Positions 1-9,950 of a DNA stretch of 64,000 nucleotides are shown here, piece after piece (the stretch's first letter is position 1; each line of letters opens with the position of its first letter). The stretch spans positions 124,001-188,000 of the forward strand of contig NZ_JAACFT010000014.1 in assembly GCF_029051685.1 (NCBI RefSeq), in the 5' to 3' direction. The stretch is from Bradyrhizobium sp. CSA207 (GTDB taxonomy: Bacteria > Pseudomonadota > Alphaproteobacteria > Rhizobiales > Xanthobacteraceae). Made by a program: the position numbers and the translations under genes. The notes under the pieces were generated by a model. That model did not search any database and had not been told where the DNA came from. It saw nothing but the letters and a program-made list of their open reading frames with translations.

Positions 1-140
1 CCGATGACTGCGGGAGGTAGGAGCAGGGACATGATGGGGGGCGAGCTTCTACGGGGTGGTCTAGCGTGGCGCTTTCCCAAGGCATTCCAGTTCATTGCGG
101 AGGTCCAGAGCCGTCCCTTGAGAGCACATGACGTTCGCGC

Positions 141-2108
141 ATGGTAATACCGGTTCACATATGGGCCTATGCCTTCAGGATATGGTTGGCGGCCGTAATC
201 GCGCTTTACGTCGCGTTTTGGCTGCAGCTTGGAGGAGCCTCATCGGCAGCCGTTACGGTGGCAATTCTGGCGCAGCCGACGCGCGGCGCGGCGCTTGCCA
301 AGGCAGCCAACAGGATCGCGGCCACACTTATTGGCGCTACCATGTCAGTCGTGATCGCCGGCCTCTTTGCCGGCGAGCGGATCGGAATGCTCGGCGCCTT
401 CATTTGCTGGATATGCATTTGTGTGTTCGTCGCAAGCTACCTCCGCGGCTATCAAGCCTACGCTGCGGTACTGTCCGGCTACACGGTCGCAATCATTACC
501 CTCGTTAACATCGATACTCCGCAGAATGTGTTCACGACGATGACCGACCGAATGGCTGCGATCACGATCGGTATCCTGTGCGTGACCTTGATAAATGACG
601 TCTTCGGATCACCGCCGGTGTGGCGCGGATTGGAGCGCCGAATAAACGATATCTGGGCCGATATTCGAAGTTATGTGCGCATTGTGCTGAGTGGGAACGA
701 GGATAAGTCCGAGCATGCGGGAGAACTCCTTGCACAAATCTCGGGATTGAGAGATCAGGTCGACATCGTCGCTCACGATATGGCGGACGGGCAGCATCGG
801 GCTGCGGGCGCAAGGAGCGCCATGCTCGCGCTCGTCGAGATCGTCCATCAGGTTCGGCTGTTGCGTTTGCTTGCCCACCGAGATCCGTTGGCCGTCACCA
901 TCAGAGATCAATGTCTTGCCGTTATCGACGATCACCACTCCGAGGCACCTACCTTCCTGACAGAGCTGCGTGAAACCGAGCTGTCCCGCCCGAATATTGT
1001 GGTCGGGGCGGTGTGGCAGCTTCAACAGGCTATCCGCTTCGTGGAATCGAAAAGTCTCCTCGATGACGGACTGCTATCTTTGCGCGAAGGACTTGAGCCC
1101 GCGCGTGACATACGCCTGCCGCATCGCGGGGAATTTGCAGTTGCGTTGGGCAACGCAACGCGCATCGGAATTGCTCTAGTCGCCGGAGCGACATTTCTCT
1201 TGTTTGCCGGCTGGCCCGCATCCGTTGCTGCCCTGACGATTACAGCGATCCTGTGCGCGCTCAGCACCACAATGCCAAGTCCTTCAAAATTCGCGGTAGC
1301 GGCTATGCTGAGCTTTGCGCTCGCCTCGGTGAGCGCTGGAATCGTACGCTTCTACGTCCTGACGGAGTCGCAGGACTTCGTGAGACTTGCCGTTGCAATC
1401 GCGCCCGTCGTGTTTTTTGGCTGTTTGCTCAGTGTCCGTCCTGCGATTGGCGGCATCGGTCTGATCATGAATATCATATTCCTGGTCCTGCTCGCGCCGT
1501 CCAACCCTCAGGTCTACAACCCGCTCACTTTCTATTCCGAATGCGTGTTCGTCGCTTTCGCCCTCGGGGTGGTGTTTCTGGCCTCCCGCCTGGTGTGGCC
1601 GGTGTCCGCGCTCGACAAGCAGCATGCGGTCGTCAAAGCGACACAGGAAAGCTTGACGACATCCGTTTCGGGCACCGAGTGCAGCCTGCCAGCGCTGGAG
1701 TGTGATTTGGCGTCCCGGATCGCCGACTACGTCACGTCGGCTGCCGGCGCACGCCGGCCGCGTCGGCAAGTGCTCAAGGCCCTCCTTTCGATCAATGACT
1801 TGTCGCTTGCTGCGGCGTCAGCGCACCTTCATTTGGTGCAGAGCTCGGACGACCCGGCAATCGGTTCGAGGATTGGTCAATTGCAACGTGCTCTCTGGTC
1901 CGGCAACAGCCGAAGACTTTTCGCTGGCGCCAGGTCGGTTCTCCGACGGATGCGCGGGAGTCAAATCGAGGCACGCGAGGCGCTTCTGGCGGCGGCGACG
2001 GATCTCTGGACGGCAGGCCTGGTGCTTGCGCACGAGCAGCGCAGGATCCGGCACTTCTGTGACCATGGCTCGGTCAGGAAAGGAGATGTTCCATGGTCGT
2101 TGCACTGA
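141..2108 (+). CDS. FUSC-family inner-membrane aromatic acid exporter (AaeB-like)
   Basis: This 655-residue protein has the FUSC/AaeB layout. Hydrophobic helices fill roughly residues 8-160, a soluble segment follows to about 335, a second hydrophobic block runs from about 335 to 485, and a soluble C-terminus ends the protein. Family members are inner-membrane components of pumps that export aromatic acids or other toxic organics. The stop overlaps the start of the HlyD adaptor gene by 16 bases, and a DUF1656 gene follows, so the trio matches an AaeB-AaeA-AaeX pump. The ATG at 141 is the first ATG in frame; no strong ribosome binding site is visible. The family call is firm, but the substrate is not determined by the sequence. 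Confidence 0.85.
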   Translation: MVIPVHIWAYAFRIWLAAVIALYVAFWLQLGGASSAAVTVAILAQPTRGAALAKAANRIAATLIGATMSVVIAGLFAGERIGMLGAFICWICICVFVASYLRGYQAYAAVLSGYTVAIITLVNIDTPQNVFTTMTDRMAAITIGILCVTLINDVFGSPPVWRGLERRINDIWADIRSYVRIVLSGNEDKSEHAGELLAQISGLRDQVDIVAHDMADGQHRAAGARSAMLALVEIVHQVRLLRLLAHRDPLAVTIRDQCLAVIDDHHSEAPTFLTELRETELSRPNIVVGAVWQLQQAIRFVESKSLLDDGLLSLREGLEPARDIRLPHRGEFAVALGNATRIGIALVAGATFLLFAGWPASVAALTITAILCALSTTMPSPSKFAVAAMLSFALASVSAGIVRFYVLTESQDFVRLAVAIAPVVFFGCLLSVRPAIGGIGLIMNIIFLVLLAPSNPQVYNPLTFYSECVFVAFALGVVFLASRLVWPVSALDKQHAVVKATQESLTTSVSGTECSLPALECDLASRIADYVTSAAGARRPRRQVLKALLSINDLSLAAASAHLHLVQSSDDPAIGSRIGQLQRALWSGNSRRLFAGARSVLRRMRGSQIEAREALLAAATDLWTAGLVLAHEQRRIRHFCDHGSVRKGDVPWSLH

Positions 2109-3043
2109 AGACGAGAAGGCGGGCTGCGCTCAAGGCGTTCCGTTATGTTGCCACCGGCGTACTTGTGGTCGCGGCGCTTGTTGTCGCACGACATGGCTGG
2201 CGGATTTACATGACATCTCCGTGGACGCGCGATGGTATGGTCCGTGTGCAGGTCGCAAACGTTGCACCACAGATATCGGGGCAGATTGTTGAGGTGCGAA
2301 CACACGACAACCAGCATGTTCACAAGGGAGATGTGCTCTACGTCATCGAAAAGTTTGATTTCGAAGTGGCGCTGGACAATGCCAAGGCGACCATCTTGAC
2401 CCGAGAGGCCGACCTCGCAGTCAAGAAGGCGCAGAACGCCCGGCGCGCGATTCTTACGACGCTGTCGACCTCGATTGAGGAGAAGCAGGTGTTCGACGGC
2501 AACGCGAAAATGGCGGAAGCCGCGCTTGCGAGCGCCAAGGCAGGGCTCTCGCAGGCCGACATCAATCTTCAAAGGACGGAGGTGCGGTCTCCCGTCGACG
2601 GCTACGTCACAAACCTCCTGATGCGCGTGGGAGACTTTGCTCGAGCCGGTACGCCAAACTTGTCGGTGATCGACGAGCATTCTTACTGGATCGATGCCTA
2701 TTTTGAGGAGACAAAACTCGCCAACATCCATGTCGGCGATCCAGTTGAAGCGACGCTGTTGGGTTTTCAAGAGCTGATCAGGGGGCAGATCGAGAGCATC
2801 ACGGGCGGCATCAGTGCTGCGAACGCGGCAAGCAGCACACAAGGGCTTCCAAACGTCGACCCGATCTTTACTTGGGTTCGGCTTGCGCAACGAATTCCGG
2901 TGCGTGTCAGGATCGAACAAGTCCCGCCGGAGGTACCGCTCGTTGCGGGAATGACCTGCAGCGTCTCGGTTGTCGGAGGAGAGGGAATGCCGGCGGCCAG
3001 GCGCGACCGGGGGCTCTTCTATCGGCTGGAAAATCTACTTTAG
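2093..3043 (+). CDS. HlyD-family periplasmic adaptor (AaeA-like)
   Basis: This 316-residue membrane fusion protein has one N-terminal membrane helix (about residues 15-36). A barrel-sandwich half-motif reads VAPQISGQIVEV, and a hairpin rich in Ala, Lys and Glu follows (about 100-160). The second lipoyl half reads VRSPVDGYVTNLLMRVGDF, and a beta-barrel region completes the protein. The layout is that of the AaeA/EmrA group, which links an inner-membrane pump to an outer-membrane channel. It overlaps the FUSC gene upstream and is 9 bases from the DUF1656 gene, so the three are probably one operon. No outer-membrane channel gene is visible nearby. Confidence 0.88.
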   Translation: MVVALKTRRRAALKAFRYVATGVLVVAALVVARHGWRIYMTSPWTRDGMVRVQVANVAPQISGQIVEVRTHDNQHVHKGDVLYVIEKFDFEVALDNAKATILTREADLAVKKAQNARRAILTTLSTSIEEKQVFDGNAKMAEAALASAKAGLSQADINLQRTEVRSPVDGYVTNLLMRVGDFARAGTPNLSVIDEHSYWIDAYFEETKLANIHVGDPVEATLLGFQELIRGQIESITGGISAANAASSTQGLPNVDPIFTWVRLAQRIPVRVRIEQVPPEVPLVAGMTCSVSVVGGEGMPAARRDRGLFYRLENLL

Positions 3044-3052
3044 GGAAATTCG

Positions 3053-3256
3053 ATGGGCGCACCAAGGGATATTGATTTGGGAGGCATCCTGGTGGATCCC
3101 TTTGTGCGATATCTGTTTTTCGCGTTGGTGATTCTGATAGCCGTCCGATTTGTTGTCGGTCGCCTCGGATTGAGATCAATGTTCGCGAATCCTCCGCTCG
3201 CGGAGGCGGCCCTGTACGTCTGCATCCTCGCTTCCCTTGTAGCGCGTTGGATCTGA
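3053..3256 (+). CDS. DUF1656 small membrane protein (AaeX-like)
   Basis: This 67-residue protein begins with the family signature IDLGGILVDPFV and has two hydrophobic helices (about residues 18-34 and 48-64). DUF1656 proteins almost always accompany FUSC and HlyD genes in AaeXAB-type pumps, as here. A GGGAAA sequence lies 8 bases before the ATG. Its exact role in the pump is not known. The usual order puts this gene first; here it is third. Confidence 0.85.
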   Translation: MGAPRDIDLGGILVDPFVRYLFFALVILIAVRFVVGRLGLRSMFANPPLAEAALYVCILASLVARWI

Positions 3257-3497
3257 GCCAGCCTAAGGCGTTCCGGACAGCTCTTGTTGTCGGCGATCGG
3301 TCCGCGCCTGGGGCCCCGTCGCGCCGGCAACGAATTGAAAATAAACAGTATTTTATTCGATCCGAGCGTTTGCTCATGGAAAGGGCATTTGCCCATCTTT
3401 AACAGTTCAGAACGCTACTTAACAAGCCAAGGCGGGCTCCTTGCTGCACTCTCTCGCCGACCCGAAGCCTCGGATAGAGTTCGTCGAGGGAGTGATC
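3257..3497. other. Intergenic region upstream of the AraC regulator
   Basis: No gene is recognised in these 241 bases. An AT-rich stretch at about 3338-3358 contains AAAATA and TATTTT arms around a five-base centre. It could be part of a promoter or operator for the AraC-STAND regulator pair. An alternative TTG start for the AraC gene lies at 3441. Confidence 0.4.
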
Positions 3498-4079
3498 ATG
3501 GAAGGACTTCAAATCGGACCCGACCCTTCTCTGGCAGCCGACCAGCAGTTCCACCTTGTTGCGAACAGCCTGGCCCAGTTGCTTGAAACCGCGACGCGAG
3601 AGTTCGCGCGTGATCGGGAGGCGGCCAAGGCGTCGTTGGTCACAGCATCGCATATCCTGCAAGCGGAGATTGAACGCTGTTCAGGCGCTAACGGCTCCGC
3701 AATAGGCGGTCTGGCGGCCTGGCAGGTCGCTCGCGTGCGAGCTTACGTTGACAGCAATTTACACCGCACCATTCACATCCGGGATCTCAGTGCGGTCGCG
3801 CGTCGAAGCAAGGCGCACTTCTCTCGGAAATTCAAACTGGCTGTCGGCGAGTCGCCGCATGCCTACGTGGTGAAAAGGCGTCTCGAGAGGGCCTGCCATC
3901 TGATGATGACCAACGAGGCATCACTGAGCGAAATAGCCTTGAGCGTTGGCTTTTCGGATCAAGCTCATCTATGCAGGCTCTTTAGACAGGCCTTTGGTCA
4001 AAGTCCGGCCCGCTGGCGACGCGAGCGTGGAATCCATGGCGAAGCCTCGAGAACCAGCGCGGACGAGAACATCCCATGA
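3498..4079 (+). CDS. AraC-family transcriptional regulator, short form
   Basis: The C-terminal half carries a double helix-turn-helix of the AraC/XylS type (about residues 90-190 of 193), including IRDLSAVARRSKAHFSRKFK and the second-helix signature LSEIALSVGFSDQAHLCRLF. The N-terminal part is short and has no recognisable cupin ligand domain. The ATG at 3498 is preferred over the TTG at 3441 because AGGGAG precedes it at a good distance. The stop overlaps the next ATG (ATGA), so translation is probably coupled to the large STAND-type regulator downstream. Confidence 0.85.
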   Translation: MEGLQIGPDPSLAADQQFHLVANSLAQLLETATREFARDREAAKASLVTASHILQAEIERCSGANGSAIGGLAAWQVARVRAYVDSNLHRTIHIRDLSAVARRSKAHFSRKFKLAVGESPHAYVVKRRLERACHLMMTNEASLSEIALSVGFSDQAHLCRLFRQAFGQSPARWRRERGIHGEASRTSADENIP

Positions 4080-6922
4080 GCGGTCAGCAGGGGAAAGTCC
4101 TGAGCTTCGGCCCCTTCGAGCTGTCGATCGGAAGCAGGCTTCTGACAAATGGTTCAAAGGTCGTGCCGCTTGGCGCGCGCGCCATGGATCTCCTGATCGT
4201 CCTAGTGGAGCAGGCAAACAAGGTCGTCGACAAGAGAGCTCTGATCGAGCTCGTCTGGCCAAAGAGAGGAGCCGAACAGGTCAGCCTGCGCGTCCATATC
4301 TCGGCACTACGGAAGGCTTTCGCTCAGAGTGACCCTGGTAGGCGATATATCGCGAACGTGCCCGGGCGGGGATACAGCTTCGTTGTTCCGGTAACGTCAC
4401 TTTCCTCGTCAACGTCGGGGGATCTCAAGCCATCCTCGAGGTCTCAACTGCCTGCGCGCTTGATGCGGATGCTCGGACGAAGAGAGGCGCTCGCCGCAAT
4501 CCAGATGAAACTGGCCGAGCAGAAGTTTGTGACGATCGTCGGTCCTGGCGGTATCGGCAAAACCACGGTAGCCGTGGCAGTTGCCCATGAGATGAGCGCT
4601 ACCTTCAATGGCGAGCTTCATTTCGTCGACCTGAGTGCTCTCAGCGACGCTTGGCTCGTCGCACCAGCCGTGGCCGCGGCACTCGGTGTGTCGGTACAAA
4701 CAAATAATGTCGTACCAGCCTTGATCGACCGTTTGCAGGATAGGCCAACGCTCATCATTCTCGACTGTTGCGAACACCTTATCGACGGGGCGTCGGCTTT
4801 GGCAGAAGAACTGATTCGCCGTGTCCCGACACTGCATTTGCTCGCTACCAGCCGGGAGGCGATGCGTGTTGAAGGTGAGCATGTCTATGAACTCTGCCCG
4901 CTTGAATGCCCTCCTGAAGACAGCAGCGTGTCGGCACACGATGTCCTGCAATATCCCGCGGTCCAACTGCTGGTCGACCGTGTGCGCGCCGTGCGAGGTG
5001 CCTTCGAGTTGGTCGATGCAGATGCGCCGATTGCCGCGGGAATGTGTCGGCGGCTTGATGGAATTCCACTGGCGATCGAACTCGCAGCCGGCAGGGTTGA
5101 CATATTTGGTCTCAGCAAGACCGCGAGCTTGCTCGACGACCGACTAAACCTGTCATGGGTGGGGCGTAGAACGGCTTTGCCGAAGCACCAGACCTTAAAC
5201 GCCGCGCTGGAGTGGAGCTATGACCTGCTCGGTGAAGCAGAGAAGCGTGTACTGAGCCGGCTCAGTGTTTTTGCCGGCGGATTTACGTTCGAAGCTGCGG
5301 TCGCTGTTGTCGCTGACGAGATGATAGATGAAGCACATGTCTCGGATTGCCTTTGGGAGCTTCGTTCGAAGTCGATGATTGCCGCTCGAGGGCAGGAAGG
5401 GCGGCTGCGTCTACTCGACACCACTCTTGCTTTTGCTTCACAGCGGCTTGCCAAAAGCGATGAAGGAAACCACTGTCGCCGGCGCCACGCCCTCTACTTC
5501 TGCGACTTGTTCAAACAAGGCGCTTCAATGGATATGCCTGAAAGGCTAAGGGCGTTTGGGGGCGAGGTGGACAATCTCAGAGCCGCCCTGAACTGGGCTT
5601 TTTCAATCGAGGGTGATGCGAAAATCGGCGTTGAACTTGCTGCCGCCTCGGCAAGCACCTGGATGGCAATGGCCCTTCTTACCGAATGCCGGGAGTGGAT
5701 GGCGAAAGCCAGCAGTCGACTCGACGATGCGAGTGCCGGCTCAAGGCAAGAAATGATCATTCAGTCCGCACTCGCCAGTTGCATGATGTTCACGGATGGT
5801 ATGACTGAAGAGTCGTACGCGAACTGGGCGAAAGCTCGCCTTCTTGCCGAGTGCCTCAACGACACCGCATGCCAGCTCGATTCTCTGCTTGTCCTCTGGG
5901 CTCACCAGATACGGCTTCCTAGTTATGCCGAGGCGACAGAGTTGGCTGATCGATGCGGCGATGTCGCTGAAGGGACCGGCAATCGTGGCGCGATCGCAAC
6001 GGCCAACTACATGCGCGGCGTAACATACCACCACGTTGGACGCATGCTGCAGGCCGAAGCTCATTTCGAATTGTCTCTGCATCGCGATGATGAAGCGTCC
6101 CGACAATCTCTCATCAAGCGATTCGGCTACGATCGGAAAGTCGATTCCCTGGCGGTATTGGCCAACCTGGCGTGGCTCCTGGGCCGCCCTGATCAGGCGC
6201 GACGCCTCAACTTGATGTCGATCGCCGAGGCACGCCAACTCGATCACGCGGTACCGCTCTGCGTGGCGCTCGCCTGGGCAAGCTTCAACACGTACCTGAC
6301 AACTCCGGACGATCTCGAGACTGAAGCGCTTGCCAACGAGCTTGTCGACCACGCCGCGAAATACGCCGTGGAGAGCTATCACGGCTTCGGCCTCAGCATG
6401 CAGGCTCTCTGCAGAGTCAGGCGGGGCGAGGGGGATACAGCTTCGGCGACGCTTTACCGAGGATTGGAGAAGTTGTCGGCGGCGCGCTATGGGGTCTTCA
6501 ATTGGATCCTGCAAGCAGAGTTTGCAAGGTGTACGGCCGTCGCAGGTCAACCCCGGCAAGGACTAGCAGTCTTCGAACGGGCGAAGATCAATCTTGGCGA
6601 CACCCAATGGTACGCTCCGGAACTGCGCCGTATCAGGGGCGAATTGGCCCTTGGGAACGACGAGGGACTTGCGGTTGGCAGGCAGTATTTTCTCAGTGCG
6701 CTCGAACTATCGGACAGACAAGCGAGCTTGTCGTGGGCGCTCAGGGCCGCGACCAGCCTTGCTATTGCCGAAAAGTCGGACGGGCGAAAGGAGGCCGCGT
6801 GGCAGGCCTTACAAGCCATTCACGCGAAATTTCGAGAGGGATTTGATACTCCCGATCTGCGGTTGGCCACGCAGATGCTAGACTGTTCACACTGGCGTGA
6901 TGGCGCCGTCAATTCGATATAG
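4076..6922 (+). CDS. Winged-helix / STAND ATPase / helical-repeat regulator, copy 1
   Basis: This 948-residue protein starts with an OmpR/PhoB-type winged helix (about residues 5-105, ending RRYIANVPGRGYSFVVPV). An ATPase follows with Walker A GPGGIGKTT at about 156-164 and Walker B LIILDCCEH near 226-234, and the region after the nucleotide-binding domain reads LNAALEWSYDLL. The rest, from about residue 480, is helical and Ala/Leu-rich, as in TPR or MalT-like sensor regions. Such proteins are ATP-switched one-component regulators. The gene overlaps the AraC gene by four bases. Paralogues lie at 7044-9950, 14901-17768 and, in part, 63178-64000. Ligand and targets are unknown. Confidence 0.87.
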   Translation: MSGQQGKVLSFGPFELSIGSRLLTNGSKVVPLGARAMDLLIVLVEQANKVVDKRALIELVWPKRGAEQVSLRVHISALRKAFAQSDPGRRYIANVPGRGYSFVVPVTSLSSSTSGDLKPSSRSQLPARLMRMLGRREALAAIQMKLAEQKFVTIVGPGGIGKTTVAVAVAHEMSATFNGELHFVDLSALSDAWLVAPAVAAALGVSVQTNNVVPALIDRLQDRPTLIILDCCEHLIDGASALAEELIRRVPTLHLLATSREAMRVEGEHVYELCPLECPPEDSSVSAHDVLQYPAVQLLVDRVRAVRGAFELVDADAPIAAGMCRRLDGIPLAIELAAGRVDIFGLSKTASLLDDRLNLSWVGRRTALPKHQTLNAALEWSYDLLGEAEKRVLSRLSVFAGGFTFEAAVAVVADEMIDEAHVSDCLWELRSKSMIAARGQEGRLRLLDTTLAFASQRLAKSDEGNHCRRRHALYFCDLFKQGASMDMPERLRAFGGEVDNLRAALNWAFSIEGDAKIGVELAAASASTWMAMALLTECREWMAKASSRLDDASAGSRQEMIIQSALASCMMFTDGMTEESYANWAKARLLAECLNDTACQLDSLLVLWAHQIRLPSYAEATELADRCGDVAEGTGNRGAIATANYMRGVTYHHVGRMLQAEAHFELSLHRDDEASRQSLIKRFGYDRKVDSLAVLANLAWLLGRPDQARRLNLMSIAEARQLDHAVPLCVALAWASFNTYLTTPDDLETEALANELVDHAAKYAVESYHGFGLSMQALCRVRRGEGDTASATLYRGLEKLSAARYGVFNWILQAEFARCTAVAGQPRQGLAVFERAKINLGDTQWYAPELRRIRGELALGNDEGLAVGRQYFLSALELSDRQASLSWALRAATSLAIAEKSDGRKEAAWQALQAIHAKFREGFDTPDLRLATQMLDCSHWRDGAVNSI

Positions 6923-7043
6923 TGACGGGCTTGTCGCTGAAAGAGGTTTTGGCTAACACTTGATGGGCCGGGGGTATATTTGCACAAGACTGACGACGAT
7001 GAGCGCAACGACCGAATCATCGACGATCTTGGCGGAATAGCTC

Positions 7044-9950
7044 ATGTCGGTTCAACAAATAGGCCCACAGGGTGCAATCCGGCTTCGGTTTGGCCCATTC
7101 GAGCTGAATGTCGCGGAGCGCTCTCTCAAGAAGGCAACCCAGGTCATTCCGCTTGGCGGCAGGGGTTACGACATCCTGATCGCACTTCTCGAAAAGGCCG
7201 GTGAGGTTGTCGCGAAGGCCGAACTGATTGCAAAGGCGTGGCCTGACGTAACGGTCGAGGAAGGCAGTCTTCGCGTCCATCTGTCGACACTGCGCAAGGC
7301 ACTGGGCGACGGTCAGTTCGGTAACAAGTACATCGCGAATGTACAGGGCCAGGGCTATAGCTTTATCGCACCGGTCACGCGTGTTCCCGCGGACCGCGAT
7401 AGAGATAACTCATCTTCGGGACTGTCCAACCTGCCGCCCGCACTGGGCCGCATGGTCGGTCGCGACGCCGTTGTTCTTGAAATTCAAGTCAGGCTCCAGA
7501 CGGAACGTCTGATTACGATTCTGGGTGCGGGCGGCATAGGCAAAACGACGGTTGCTCTGGCCGTCGGACACAGGGTGCTGGCGGATTTCTCCGGTGCGGT
7601 TTTCTTTGTCGATCTTTCGACAGTTAGAGACAAGGAGCAGGTCATAGGCGCCATCGCTTCTGCGATCGGGCTCGACCCGCAGTTAGTCGATCCAAAGGAA
7701 GCGGTGCTTGAGTTTCTGCGCCCTCGCAGGCTGCTTATCATTCTTGATAGTTGCGAGCATCTGATCGAGAAAACCGCTGAGATCGCAGACTATGTTTTCC
7801 AAAATGCCCCCGACGCCTACGTACTTGCGACCAGCAGGGAGGCACTGCACGTCCCTGGTGAACGCGTACTCCGTCTTTGTCCACTGGATTGCCCGCCAGA
7901 GCAGCCGGGACTGACTGCGTCAGAGGTGCTTGCCTATCCGGCCGTACGGTTGTTCGCCGAGCGTGTCAGTGCTCGCCGTGGCGACTTTTCGCTCGGTAAC
8001 GACGAAGCCTTCATGGTTGCCGAGATTTGCCGCAAGCTTGACGGCATTGCACTCGCTATTGAGCTCGCCGCCGGAAGGGCCGCTATCTTCGGCGTCAGGA
8101 ATATGATGGCAAGACTGGGGTCGCGCCTTGATCTGTTGAAGTTCGGTCGGCGAACCGCAAATCCACGGCATCAAACGCTCATCGCGACGCTGGACTGGAG
8201 CCACGACCATCTTTCGGAGATTGAACGAGTCCTCTTGCGACGTGTCGCAATTTTTGTGGGGCACTTCACGCTGGAGGCAGCGCTCGCAGTGGCGGAGGAA
8301 TTGGGGAAAGACGAGTCCGAGATCGCGGGCGCGTTAGGAAATCTCGTCAATAAATCTCTGATCGGGGTTTGGCCGAGCTCGCGGGGGCCGTGCTACCGGT
8401 TGCTTGATACGACGCGTGCCTACGCTTTAGAGAAGTTGGCCGCCAGTGGCGAGCAGGAGTCTATCGCCGAGCGGCACGCGAGCTTCTCGATTCAAATGCT
8501 GGAAAGCAACCCGGTCAACCTCTTCGATCTGGAGTCCACGGAAGCGGCAGCCGACGCCGTGCGAGACCATCTCGGGAATATCCGTGCCGCGCTTGAATGG
8601 AGCTTTGGTCCCAATGGAGATGACCCCACAGCGATAAGATTGGCTGCCGCGGCTTCGCAGCTACTCCTGGCCATGTCGCTGCTTTTGGAATGCCGAACAT
8701 GGATGGAGAAGGCGATAGACCGGATGACGCCGGATTGCGATCCTCGGCATCAGATGAAGATTCAGGCGGCTTTGGCTTTGTCGCTTATGTACACCGAAGG
8801 GAATAGTGAGAGGGTTCGCGAGGCGTTCCATACAGCGCTGAACTTTGTGCAGCGCCACGAAGATACGCGTCTGCACTTGTCTCTAATTAGCGGCATGTCG
8901 ATGTATCTTCATGGCATTGTCGACGCGGCAGGAGCGTATGAGCTCGCGCTTCGTAGCGTGGCCGCTGCAGGGAAAACCGGAAGTCCGGACGATGCGGCCA
9001 TCGCTGATTCCTTGCTGGGGGCAGCATACTGTCTGCGTTCTGACCAACTGCGGGCGCAGGAGCATCTGAAACGCTCATTGCATGGCTTGCCTCACCTCCG
9101 ACGGTTCAACGCGAGCCAATATCTGTTCGATTTTCGGAGTTCTTCGCTTAGCGTTCTTATCCATTCACTGTTTTTCTCGGGCAATCTCGACCAAGCCGTC
9201 CACTACGCCAAAATGAACATTGAGGAGGCCGCAAGGTCAGGGCATTCAATCGGACTGTTTCGGGCGCTCACTCACCCGATGCGGCTCTATTTTTGGATCG
9301 GAGATTTAGAGCAGGTCGAACATAGCCTTTCAATGCTCGAGCATACCGCTGAGAGCTATTCGTTGGCGCCAGCTCGTGCGGTCGCTTCGGGGCTTAGGGG
9401 CCGCTACTTGGTCCACGTCGGCCGAACGGCGGATGGCGTGCAACTTCTGCAAGAGAGCTTGGAGAAACTTGCAATTCACCGGCACGAAGTCCTGACGAGC
9501 GACTTTGTCTCTGAGCTAACGGTTGGCTTGGCGAAGCAAAACGCACGCTCGGAAGCGTTGGCGCTTATCGATCGATCGATTGCTACCGTTGTCAAGGCCA
9601 AAAAGCCCCTTCATCTGCCCGCCTTCTTCCTGGCGAAAGGCTCCGCGTTTGCGTCCGGGGACGTGCCCGAGAGTCTCTTGGCAGAGGAGTTTTTCGCGAA
9701 GGCGATGATGCAGGCCCGGCAGGAATCAGCGCTGCCGTTCGAATTGCGTGCTGGATTGGAGCTCGCGCGTATCTGGATCGGGCGCGGCGAAGTGCAGGAA
9801 GCCCGTGATCTGATCGGTCCTGTCTACAATCGATTCTCCGAAGGTCTCGCAACACCCGATCTCATTTCGGCCAGGCGAATCCTCGACCAGACGAGCGTTC
9901 GGGCGCGGCAAGGCGGGCGAAGGATGGCGAAATCGTCGGGCAGAGCGTGA
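7044..9950 (+). CDS. Winged-helix / STAND ATPase / helical-repeat regulator, copy 2
   Basis: This 968-residue protein has the same plan as copy 1. A winged helix fills about residues 10-110 (VTVEEGSLRVHLSTLRKALG), Walker A is GAGGIGKTT at about 161-169, Walker B LLIILDSCEHL lies near 230, and a long helical C-terminus follows. Its winged-helix recognition region is closer to copy 3 than to copy 1. The gene stands alone, 121 bases after copy 1. The family role is ATP-dependent transcriptional control. The sensed signal cannot be read from the sequence. Confidence 0.87.
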   Translation: MSVQQIGPQGAIRLRFGPFELNVAERSLKKATQVIPLGGRGYDILIALLEKAGEVVAKAELIAKAWPDVTVEEGSLRVHLSTLRKALGDGQFGNKYIANVQGQGYSFIAPVTRVPADRDRDNSSSGLSNLPPALGRMVGRDAVVLEIQVRLQTERLITILGAGGIGKTTVALAVGHRVLADFSGAVFFVDLSTVRDKEQVIGAIASAIGLDPQLVDPKEAVLEFLRPRRLLIILDSCEHLIEKTAEIADYVFQNAPDAYVLATSREALHVPGERVLRLCPLDCPPEQPGLTASEVLAYPAVRLFAERVSARRGDFSLGNDEAFMVAEICRKLDGIALAIELAAGRAAIFGVRNMMARLGSRLDLLKFGRRTANPRHQTLIATLDWSHDHLSEIERVLLRRVAIFVGHFTLEAALAVAEELGKDESEIAGALGNLVNKSLIGVWPSSRGPCYRLLDTTRAYALEKLAASGEQESIAERHASFSIQMLESNPVNLFDLESTEAAADAVRDHLGNIRAALEWSFGPNGDDPTAIRLAAAASQLLLAMSLLLECRTWMEKAIDRMTPDCDPRHQMKIQAALALSLMYTEGNSERVREAFHTALNFVQRHEDTRLHLSLISGMSMYLHGIVDAAGAYELALRSVAAAGKTGSPDDAAIADSLLGAAYCLRSDQLRAQEHLKRSLHGLPHLRRFNASQYLFDFRSSSLSVLIHSLFFSGNLDQAVHYAKMNIEEAARSGHSIGLFRALTHPMRLYFWIGDLEQVEHSLSMLEHTAESYSLAPARAVASGLRGRYLVHVGRTADGVQLLQESLEKLAIHRHEVLTSDFVSELTVGLAKQNARSEALALIDRSIATVVKAKKPLHLPAFFLAKGSAFASGDVPESLLAEEFFAKAMMQARQESALPFELRAGLELARIWIGRGEVQEARDLIGPVYNRFSEGLATPDLISARRILDQTSVRARQGGRRMAKSSGRA

